From the NCBI GenBank assembly GCA_011033025.1, contig WFMF01000001.1, positions 310,001-374,000 of the forward strand: a stretch of DNA of 64,000 bases, read 5' to 3'. Shown here piece by piece: positions 11,012 through 52,573 of this stretch (positions are counted from its first letter, which is position 1; every line of letters begins with the position of its first letter). This DNA is from Beroe forskalii (taxonomy: Eukaryota > Ctenophora > Nuda > Beroida > Beroidae). The notes beneath the pieces are model-generated. The model was given only the letters and a program-made list of their open reading frames with translations. It was not told where the DNA came from and made no database searches. The position numbers and the translations under genes were made by a program.

Positions 11012-11138
11012 CAGTTCGAACTGCAATTTGCGCGTATTTTGTGTGCGCGGCGTACAGACATATTTAAATATCATGTCTGTACGCCGCGCAAACTTACGAC
11101 GGGCACACAAAATACACGCAAACCGCAGCTTGAACTGT
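11012..11138. repeat. Foldback element of the GTTCGAACTGCAGTTT family
   Basis: CAGTTCGAACTGCAATTTG faces AACCGCAGCTTGAACTG. Inner GTGCGCGGCGTACAGACAT faces ATGTCTGTACGCCGCGCA. The loop centre is near 11068. Confidence 0.85.
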
Positions 11139-11205
11139 AACCGTAATACCACAGCCCACCTCACTACCTCAGAAAGGAAAGTAAAGGATACATATGAGAA
11201 TAGTC

Positions 11206-11334
11206 AGCGGCTTATTAACTTACCCGTAGCTTCTTGAAATCTTAGCCAATCAATGTGCGAGCTAACAGTAAAATCGCGCACTGATTGGTCGATTTCAAAC
11301 TCAAAAGTACCACCGGGTAAGCTAAAACGCCGTC
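11206..11334. repeat. CCAAT-type foldback element, copy 3
   Basis: TTAACTTACCCG faces CGGGTAAGCTAAAACGCCG. Internal segments are TAGCCAATCAATGTGCGAG and GCGCACTGATTGGTCGA. Confidence 0.85.
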
Positions 11335-11554
11335 AATATAAGCCTTGAAACAGAAAAGATGTGCAAACGGTCCAGTTAAAATTTAAACTCTGAAAGCATA
11401 TATTATTATATATACGAAACCAAACACAAATGAGAAAAAAGAAGACCAAAAATCTACTAAAGACGATGATATACAACCAGACTTATTGAATAATACGGCC
11501 TGCACGAACAAAAGTTGGTTTGATGTCAAAAATTTTCTAAGCCATGAAACTGTG

Positions 11555-11684
11555 GTGTCCTGACTTTGATAGTTGCGCGGTTCATTGCGCCGCGCGATGG
11601 TATTCTATTTCTTGCACACAGTCACACGCGCGCAAAGATACCATCACGCGCCGCAATTCGCCGCGCAACCGAAAGTTAGAACAC
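11555..11684. repeat. GC-rich foldback element with GTGTCC-type ends
   Basis: GTGTCCTGACTTTGATAGTT and GCGCGG on the left face CCGCGCAACCGAAAGTTAG and AACAC on the right. GATGGTAT faces ATACCATC in the interior. The flanks show no clear target duplication. Confidence 0.75.
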
Positions 11685-11751
11685 TAGGGTATGACTTCAC
11701 TTTGCGTTAAGTCCGAACACAGCCCGTATTTCATTATATAAGCAATAATAA

Positions 11752-11875
11752 TATCGGTATATTAGCTTACCCGGAGATACCAAGACACTGACCAATCAGC
11801 GCGCGGGTTTAGGGTAAATTCCTTCGCTGATTGGTCAATGTTAAATGGCCCTGTGGGTAACCTTATACGCCGATG
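11752..11875. repeat. CCAAT-type foldback element, copy 4
   Basis: ATCGGTATATTAGCTTACCC faces GGGTAACCTTATACGCCGAT. The internal facing segments are GACCAATCAGCGCGCG and TCGCTGATTGGTCA. Confidence 0.85.
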
Positions 11876-12139
11876 ACAATAGGAAATGATACCTACCACA
11901 CGTTTATAGCCAAATATAAGGAGACGATATCAATCAAGAATTTAATCTATAGACCAGAAATTATACGATATATTATTAATATTATCGATAGGGATTGTTT
12001 GAGAGAAACAAAAAGTGAAAGCTAATATTCTAATTATATGTCTAAGGGTCTCGCGCTGTGATAATAGGCGGTTGTGATAATTGGTAATTGAGATGGTGGA
12101 CTACACACCACCTTATCACAAGTGCGATACATCTAGGTA

Positions 12140-12224
12140 ATCGCACTGCATAGTGACACCGCACAAAACCCATATTGACACCATGTCATCACAAGTAGTA
12201 CGGTGTCACTATAGAAAGTGCGAT
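12140..12224. repeat. Small inverted repeat
   Basis: ATCGCACTGCATAGTGACACCG faces CGGTGTCACTATAGAAAGTGCGAT with one or two differences, separated by about 40 bp. Confidence 0.75.
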
Positions 12225-12344
12225 AATATTATCTACAAATGGGTCTGGCGGGTCCGAGCTTCATGGAATATATATATACCGTGTATTATAATGTGCACCC
12301 AAAGTCACAGGATATATACATATCTGCCTCGAGATGTGGGATAC

Positions 12345-12396
12345 GTTACCATGGTGTCTCAGTTACCATGGTAACACTATCTGTTACCATGGTAAC
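12345..12396. repeat. ATGG-centred palindrome cluster
   Basis: Two perfect copies of GTTACCATGGTAAC and one half copy lie in about 50 bp. Family members are noted at 1895-2172 and 7821-7875. Confidence 0.85.
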
Positions 12397-12627
12397 GCTA
12401 TCTGTAACCTCTTCGTTGACAACGCGATGGTGTATGGTGTAGGTGTTTGTATGTTCGGGTGTCTGTGTCGAGCCTACTGGTCCTTGCTAGTAGTGGCGTC
12501 CTGAAGTAGACTGGGGTGTTCAGGTTATGTCATGGAATCGTTGAAAGAGTAATGATGGGGACAATTGAACATGAAATTAAGGAAAAATCAAGACAATTTG
12601 ATACACATATCCTTTTAATGGTTTACA

Positions 12628-12781
12628 GAGGCGTGTCAAACTACAGTGTGCGCGGCTTTTTAATGCGCGGCGTAATCTTGCACACTGTACAGCTCACAGG
12701 AAGTGAGCCGCGCACGATTACACCGTGCACCATTACGCCGCGAATGAAAAATCCGCACACGTAGGAGTTCGACAAGCCCCT
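12628..12781. repeat. GC-rich foldback element just downstream of calcineurin
   Basis: AGGCGTGTCAAACT and TGTGCGCGGC face CCGCACACG and AGTTCGACAAGCCCC. Inner GCGCGGCGTAATC faces GATTACACCG. It ends about 20 bp from the probable calcineurin stop codon, so it probably lies in the 3' UTR or immediately beyond. Confidence 0.75.
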
Positions 12782-12801
12782 GTTTGGTGCTTAAGTAAAG
12801 A

Positions 12802-45072
<32,271 letters not shown>

Positions 45073-45174
45073 CTGTTGAAGGGAAAAATTATGATTTTAT
45101 GGTTATTAATTACCAGTTTGATCTGGTTAAAAGACATTGGCGATTCTGAGTATCCATGGCAAATCTATGAACTA

Positions 45175-46860
45175 TCCATAGCAAATCTATGAGTATCCAT
45201 GATTCCATGGCAAATCTATGAGTATCCATGGCAATTCTGGGGGGGGGGGGGCCAACCCCCTCAATTTTGGTGGATATCATAAAATCGCCAATAGGAGGTT
45301 TAATTTTGGGGGTTTTGGGGGTTTTGGGGGTTTGAGGGGCTTAATTTTAGTGAAATAGGGGAATTTTTCTTAAATGGCAAAATTTTTTGTTCTGATTTTT
45401 ACCATTTCAAATGGTACTATTTTGGTCGTGATTTTTGGCGATTTTCAGAAATGGTACCATTTTTGTTTACAGTTTTTGGTACCATTTTTGTTTCGATTTT
45501 CAGCATCTTTTCAAATGGTACCATTTTGTTTCTGATTTTCTGCACCTTTCGAAATGGTACCATTTTTGTTCTGATTTGCACCTTTCGAAATGGTACCATT
45601 TTTGGTCGTGATTTTGGCGATTTTAGAAATGGTACCATTTTTGTTTCCGGTTTTGGTACCATTTTGTTTATAATTTTGGAACTTTTATGAAATGGAACCA
45701 TTTTTGTTTCTGATTTTCAGCATCTTTTCAAATGGTACCAAATTTGTGTCCGATTTTTGCGCCTTTTCGAAATGGTAAATTTTTATTCTGATTTTGGCAA
45801 CTTTTTCAAATGGTACCATTTTTTTTTGTTAACAGTTTTGGAAAATTATTTTGTTTCTGATTTTCAGCATCTTACAAATGGTACCATTTTGTTTCTGATT
45901 TTGCAACTTTCGAAATGGTACCATTTTGTTCCTGATTTTTGCACCATTTCAAAATACCATTTTGGTCGTGATTTTGGCGATTTTAGAAATGGTACCATTT
46001 TTGTTTCGGTTTTTGGTACCATTTTTGTTTATAATTTTTGGAACTTTTATGAAATGGAACCATTTTTGTGTCCGATTTTTGCGCCTTTTCGAAATGGTAC
46101 CTTTTTTATTCGTGATTTTTGGCAACTTTTTCAAATGGTACCATTTTGTTTCTTCATTTTGGTGCTTTTTTGAATCATACTAGAATAATTTTTGCTGTCG
46201 ATAGGGGGTTTAATTTTGGGGGGTTTAATTTAACCCCCTGGTGGATATAACAAATTTCCAATAGGGGGCTTAATTTTGGGGGGTTTTGGGGGGTTGGCCC
46301 CCCCCCCCAATTCTATGAGTATCCATGGCAATTGGCAAATCTATGAGTATCCATGGCAAATCTATGAGTATCCATGGCAAATCTATGAGTATCCATAGCA
46401 AATCTATGAGTATCCAAGGCAAATCTATGAGTATCCATGGCAAATCTATGAGTATCCATGGCAAATCCATGAGTATCCATGGCAAATCTATGAGTATCCA
46501 TGGCAAATCTATGAGTATCCATAGCAAATCTATGAGTATCCATGGCAAATCTATGAGTATCCATGGCAAATCTATGAGTATCCATGGCAATTCTATGAGT
46601 ATCCATGGCAAATCTATGAGTATCCATGGCAATTCTATGAGCATCCATGGCAAATCTATGAGTATCCATGGCAAATCTATAAGTAATAAGTATCCATGGC
46701 AAATCTATGAGTATCCAAGGCAAATCTATATGAGTATCCATGGCAAATCTATGAGTATCCATGGCAAATCTACGAGTATCCATGGCGAATCTATGATCAT
46801 CCATGGCAAATCTATGAGTATCCATGGCAAATCTATGAGTGTCCATGGTCCGTTCATTCT
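45175..46860. repeat. 21-bp array ATGAGTATCCATGGCAAATCT, split by an insertion
   Basis: Two or three units before 45239 and about 26 units at 46309-46860 are copies of one 21-bp repeat. Because 21 is a multiple of three, long open frames appear on both strands (heptapeptides such as SIHGKSM and MDTHRFA); these are not genes. The array is interrupted by the element at 45239-46308. Confidence 0.95.
45239..46308. mobile_element. 1.07-kb foldback element inserted into the 21-bp array
   Basis: The left end is a G run followed by CCAACCCCCT; the right end GGGGGGTTGGCC and a C run is its reverse complement. AATTCT stands on both sides and is part of the host repeat unit (GGCAATTCTATGAG), which suggests a 6-bp target duplication. 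The interior is an array of 40-60 bp units, each with the palindrome AAATGGTACCATTT followed by TTTGTTTCTGATTTT. No transposase is encoded, so it is a non-autonomous element of unknown class. Confidence 0.75.
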
Positions 46861-46869
46861 GGAGGAGTT

Positions 46870-47548
46870 TAATAACCTGAATCCGTTGTGACTGAATTCG
46901 CACTTGTAGTGGTGTTTGGTGAAGAGACAGGCGCCTTTGCACTTTCAGTCTTATCAATGGGAGAAGATACGGTAGCTGAGCGCAGCCCACGGCCAAAATA
47001 ACAGTTAATAACATAACGCACACGAGCAACAAATATATGGTATTGAAATCAGGAATGAAAGTTCTAGCTGTTATAATACGTTAACAATATTAATGATGAG
47101 TTAATGAAATGGGTAGTACTGTCTCTGTGTCTCAATGTTTAATATCATTTTCACGAAAACCTATCCACGTGGTTCGAGTGACCTTATAAAAATAATCTGC
47201 TAAAAGTCCACTTTTACTTATTGTCCACCTTTTGAAGACACCTATGTGGAATAAATATCGTTTTTGTATTAATAAATTACTACCTACTCCTCTTCACGAG
47301 TTCAATAGACCTATTCCGTACTAAACCCACGATTTGTAGCACAAGTATCATACGAAATACACATACCACAATGCACGTCAATACTGCTTCACCACAGACA
47401 ATTCTTAGCTTTTATCTGTTAGATGAGTGTCATGTGTTTGAATTTAGATAATGCACTATGACCCTTCGACCTGAATCAGTTTAATTATAATTATATTGTA
47501 ATAATTTAATGAATTACTGACAATTTACTTCCCAAATTGAGGTTGAAA
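46870..47548. other. Gap between calcineurin and transglutaminase
   Basis: The missing 5' exons of calcineurin would be expected from here upstream, but I find no GNHE or GDIHG coding sequence on the minus strand. A C- and H-rich open stretch near 46890-46930 (minus) has no family match that I know. Confidence 0.5.
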
Positions 47549-50433
47549 ATGACAACAGATGCTCAGGAGATTATAGACATTGACTCTGATGGATCTGATT
47601 GCAACGAGGAGGACTCGGAGTTCAACACGTTTGAGTCGAGTGCCACGTACCACAAGGACTCCCGGAGTAACTTCTTCACGCGACTCAGCAACACAGTGCG
47701 GGATGACGAGGAAGCACCGGATAAGATCTGGGTGCACTCCGTGGACTGGCAGATCAAGGAGAACAAGGCCCTCCACCACACCGACCAGTACGACAACAAG
47801 AGGCTGATTCTGAGGAGGGGCATGGAGTTCACTATCAAGCTAAAGTTTGATAAGGAGTTCAATGAGGCAAAGCACTGTGTCACTTTCAATTTCTACATTG
47901 GGGATAAGCCCAGCATCAGTGAGTTGTGATAGTTATAAGCCCAGCATCAGTGAGTAGTGATAGTTATAAGCCCAGCATCAGTGAGTAATGATAGTTATAA
48001 GCCCAGCATCAGTGAGTAATGATAGTTATAAGCCCAGCATCAGTGAGTAATGATAGTTATAAGCCCAGCATCAGTGAGTAGTGATAGTTATAAGCCCAGC
48101 ATCAGTGAGTAGTGATAGTTATAAGCCCAGCATCAGTGAGTAGTGATAGTTATAAGCCCAGCATCAGTGAGTAGTGATAGTTATAAGCCCAGCATCAGTG
48201 AGTAGTGATAGTTATAAGCCCAGCATCATAGATAGTTATAGTGAGTAGTGATAGCATCAGTGAGTAGTGATAGTTATAAGCCCAGCATCAGTGAGTAGTG
48301 ATAGTTATAAGCCCAGCATCAGTGAGTAGTGATAGTTATAAGCCCAGCATCAGTGAGTAGTGATAGTTATAAGCCCAGCATCAGTGAGTAATGATAGTTA
48401 TAAGCCCAGCATCAGTGAGTAGTGATAGTTATAAGCCCAGCATCAGTGAGTAGTGATAGTTATAAGCCCAGCATCAGTGAGTAGTGATAGTTATAAGCCC
48501 AGCATCAGTGAGTAGTGATAGTTATAAGCCCAGCATCAGTGAGTAGTGATAGTTATAAGCCCAGCATCAGTGAGTAGTAGTGATAGTTATAAGCCCAGCA
48601 TCAGTGAGTAGTGATAGTTATAAGCCCAGCATCAGTGAGTAGTGATAGTTATAAGCCCAGCATCAGTGAGTAATGATAGTTATAAGCCCAGCATCAGTGA
48701 GTAGTGATAGTTATAAGTTCAGCATCAGTGAGTAGTGATAGTTATAAGCCCAGCATCAGTGAGTAATGATAGTTATAAGCCCAGCATCAGTGAGTAGTGA
48801 TAGTTATAAGCCCAGCATCAGTGAGTAGTGATAGTTATAAGCCCAGCATCAGTGAGTAGTGATAGTTATAAGCCCAGCATCAGTGAGTAGTGATAGTAAG
48901 CATCAGTGAGTAGTGATAGTTATAAAGCCCAGCATCAGTGAGTAGTGATAGTTATAAGCCCAGCATCAGTGAGTAGTGATAGTTATAAGCCCAGCATCAG
49001 TGAGTAATGATAGTTATGGGCCCAGCATCAGTGAGTAGTGATAGTTATAAGCCCAGCATCAGTGAGTAGTGATAGTTATAAGCCCAGCATCAGTGAGTAG
49101 TGATAGTTATAAGCCCAGCATCAGTGAGTAGTGATAGTTATAAGCCCAGCATCAGTGAGTAGTGATAGTTATAAGCCCAGCATCAGTGAGTAATGATAGT
49201 TATAAGCCCAGCATCAGTGAGTAGTGATAGTTATAAGCCCAGCATCAGTGAGTAGTGATAGTTATAAGCCCAGCATCAGTGAGTAGTGATAGTTATAAGC
49301 CCAGCATCAGTGAGTAGTGATAGTTATAAGCCCAGCATCAGTGAGTAGTGATAGTTATAAGCCCAGCATCAGTGAGTAATGATAGTTTGTCAGCCAGTGA
49401 GTAAATGATAGTGAGTAATGATAGTGAGTAGTGATAGTTATAAGCCCAGCATCAGTGAGTAGTGATAGTTATAAGCCCAGCATCAGTGAGAGTGATAGTT
49501 ATAAGCCCAGCATCAGTGAGTAGTGATAGTTATAAGCCCAGCATCAGTGAGTAGTGATAGTTATAAGCCCAGCATCAGTGAGTAATGATAGTTATAAGCC
49601 CAGCATCAGTGAGTTGTGATGGTTATAAGCCCAGCATCAGTGAGTAGTGATAGTTATAAGCCCAGCATCAGTGAGTAGTGATAGTTATAAGCCCAGCATC
49701 AGTGAGTAGTGATAGTTATAAGCCCAGCATCAGTGAGTAGTGATAGTTATAAGCCCAGCATCAGTGAGTAGTGATAGTTATAAGCCCAGCATCAGTGAGT
49801 AGTGATAGTTATAAGCCCAGCATCAGTGAGTAGTGATAGTTATAAGCCCAGAATCAGTGAGTAGTGATAGTTATAAGCCCAGCATCAGTGAGTAGTGATA
49901 GTTCCTTGCGATGGGTGAAGACGGGCTTCAATTACTCGCTTATTTACTCTGGCCACTGGTACAATGCTGTGACGAATATTACTCTACAATTCTTAATTAT
50001 TTAATTAGGGGAGGGGTCGAAATAAGCGTACTGGGATGGGGATTTGAAAATAACTGTTACCTGTTAACAGGAGCTACCAAATAAGTGCACTAGTGTACAC
50101 AAAATAAAAACCGCCTTATCTTTTTCATCTAACTTATTACTACTAACCTAAATTTTGAATACATCGATTTTGCAAATACATACTACTATAAGGTACTGCA
50201 AGTTAAATTTTATTTTTCACTGAATTGATCTATTGCAAACTGATAACAGTCTTGATAAGTCCTAACGAGATTTTAATCTTCAGTATTTTCCAGGTAAAGG
50301 AACGCTGCAAACTCTTCACAAATCTGAGAAACTCAAGAACAGCGAGTGGGGCTACAAGATCAATAAGATCGAAGGAGACGAAGTGAGTCTGTCCCTGATA
50401 ACATCGCACAGCACGCCCGTCGGTTACTACAAG
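47549..50433 (+). CDS. Transglutaminase N-terminal domain (two exons, rest missing)
   Basis: Exons 47549-47918 and 50294-50433 join in phase to give 170 residues. The N-terminus is acidic (MTTDAQEIIDIDSDGSDCN). The following segment, with IWVHSVDWQIKENKALHHT, YDNKRLILRRGMEF and VTFNFYIGDKPS, fits the immunoglobulin-like N-domain of animal transglutaminases, which cross-link proteins through glutamine and lysine. Exon 2 holds NSEWGYKINKIEG and SHSTPVGYYK, matching the end of that domain. The start is the first ATG in frame. The exon 2 donor (AAG|GTAAGC) is normal, but no catalytic-core exon (GQCWVF) is found before mind-bomb begins at 52.6 kb. The gene is therefore truncated, interrupted by rearrangement, or misassembled. 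The intron carries a 2-kb array of the exon 1 donor. Confidence 0.8.
47905..49905 (+). repeat. 31-bp minisatellite made of the transglutaminase exon 1 donor junction
   Basis: About 64 units of GCCCAGCATCAGTGAGTAGT plus GATAGTTATAA follow directly from exon 1, whose end is AAGCCCAGCATCA|GTGAGT. Each unit therefore repeats the last 13 exon bases and the 5' splice site. Most units differ only at TAGTGAT/TAATGAT. Units with small gaps occur near 48222-48260, 48575, 48893 and 49387-49440. A 31-bp period shifts frame and the first intron codons contain TGA, so only the first donor keeps the protein open. Confidence 0.97.
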
Positions 50434-52573
50434 GTAAGCAAACGCGACCGATTTTCATTTCTCGTGCAAATTCAGTTGCGGTTTTTGGTTGGCAAAAAAA
50501 GCCCCGGGGAACCGGAATTTTTGGGTTTTGGGTTTAAACCCACGGGGTCCCCAAACGGTAAATACGAACTTAAGAAATTTTTAAGTTTTCGTTTTGTGTT
50601 CCCATTAGGTTTAAATTGTAAAAATTAACTTTCGTAAACGGGTATGAGGCATTGAGGCACTAACATCACATTTGGGAGTAGTCGAAGCTAGATCTTTATG
50701 TATCATATGTTTTACATTTCTTCTTTGGGATGTTAGGTGTATATATAAAGTGTTACTTTCCACAAATCGCTACAAATGTTTCATTTTCTTGTAGAGATCG
50801 CTTATTCGACAATTATCTCATTACTCCAGGCATTTCATTGGAGCTGTTCAATCACATTTCTTCCCTTATTTCGATGCTATTTTACGATTGGCTCTGTGCC
50901 TATTTGAATACTTATTCAAGTATTCAAGTAGGAGATAGCAACAATTGATGATGAAAACAACAACGCCTGCAATTTTTGAATTATTGACCTTCAAAAGAAA
51001 TGAAGTTTTGGATAATTTGACTTTTGATTTGACTGTATCATTGACATAAGCTCTGGTGTACAATGAATAAATTAATCTCTGAAACGTATTGTCATCCGAT
51101 CAGTGACCAGGAGATACCATTCTACTCAAGTCCAAGTTTCAGTGTTATCCTGATAGCGTTATCCTGATAGTATCTAGTGAAGTGACAAAGCTAAAACTGA
51201 AACCTGTGATACCATCATCACGCCCTTCCCAGTTCCCTGTACTCACCTATAGTGAGTCACTGGAAAGAAGAGACTTATTTGGGTGTTCCATCACACCTTT
51301 GTCCAGTTCTTGAATCAATGAAGGGAAATTCGATGAGTGAATACCTTATCATCAGCTGTTTTTCAATTCTCGGGCCTAATCTTAATTCTGCTGTTTTCAA
51401 ATTTTAGAATGTAGATTATACACATCAAAACTTCAACAAAACAAGGCATAGGTGTCCACTATAATAATCGGCACCATCTAAAGAATCAAAATGTTTCGAT
51501 GTACATTGTTGTACAATGTATCGATTTAAATTTCAAATTATACTCTGACACCAGCTACATATTAAATTCCTTTATCTGACTAATCAATCAGTAATGAGTT
51601 ATCTTCTTTGCGTCCTTAGTCCTTACCCAGACATGAAATACTCAGCTTCTCAATATTCCCGTCTACCATGAACTAAAAAGTAGTGATAGTAAGAACCCTG
51701 TAGTCGGTGGTGTTAGCTAGCTATTATTATTATTAGGCTGCCAATTCTCTTGAGGGTTATACTAATCAGAGTAACAGTGTAGTAACCATGGTAACCATGT
51801 TGAGCAGTTTAACAGGTACCTTGCTAAAGTGTGAAATCATATAGTCCAGACAGGTATTTTGCATCGTTCACATTCCAAACCTTGTTTGCTCCATTCCACG
51901 ATGAAACTTTGGATGCATGAATAACGTAAGACAGGAGGTTACGTTATTCGTGTATTAGTATAGGGTTTCAACCTCAAATTTCCCAGACTAGCTTACTCTC
52001 ACTTAACAGTGTGATTATTTCATCTTTCCAGAAAATTTGGAAATAATATTAAAGGAATTAGGAGGGGCTATTTCAAGACAGGATTTTGTGTGGAATCTTT
52101 CCACTTCTCATATAAATCTGCTAGCAATGTCAGGCAATTCCAGTAACCAGATACCAATCTGGCTGAGGAGGAGCATCAATGATGTATTGTAATAAATTCG
52201 TAGCTTATAAGAGGCCCTATTTCATGTCACAGAAATGCTATTATTCGATCTCAATTCGATTGGAATAGTTTCAAAACGGTAGTCAGATGCAAGTTGTGAC
52301 TTTCAACCGCAACCGGATGAAGCAAAGTGGACGGTTTGCCAGAATACCCAATTCTTCCCTATTGATTGGCTCCGGTTGGCTCAATATTCCATATGCCCTG
52401 GCAAATGTCGCAATTACTCAATGTCAATTTTGACATTTTTGCAGTACAAATAGAATCTTTTCTCCAGGCAACTGGATAGGAATGTAAGAGCGAGCGCCGA
52501 TACGAGGCTTCTTGTAAGTACCTCTCATCTAGGAGAATGTTGCTCCCCTTATCTAATCCTAACCCCACGTGAG
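50434..52573. other. Sequence between transglutaminase and mind-bomb exons
   Basis: No catalytic transglutaminase exon and no earlier mind-bomb exon is recognised here. A copy of GTAACCATGGTAACCATG lies near 51785. This is where both flanking genes lose their missing parts. Confidence 0.5.

Noticed and set aside
45417..46183. Several frames with MVPF or NGTIF repeats
   Set aside because: They arise from GGTACC-centred units within the inserted foldback element.
46890..46930. Minus-strand Cys/His-rich stretch considered as the missing calcineurin exon or a zinc finger
   Set aside because: It does not match the GNHECR...FKQEC segment expected upstream of the 45072 exon, and is too short to assign.
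46270..47032. Long open frames on both strands (up to 239 residues) with MDTHRFA and SIHGKSM heptads
   Set aside because: They come from the 21-bp array, whose period is a multiple of three; all frames lacking a stop in one unit stay open.
47905..49905. Regular array that might be taken for a CRISPR
   Set aside because: Units are head-to-tail with no unique spacers, in an animal gene intron.
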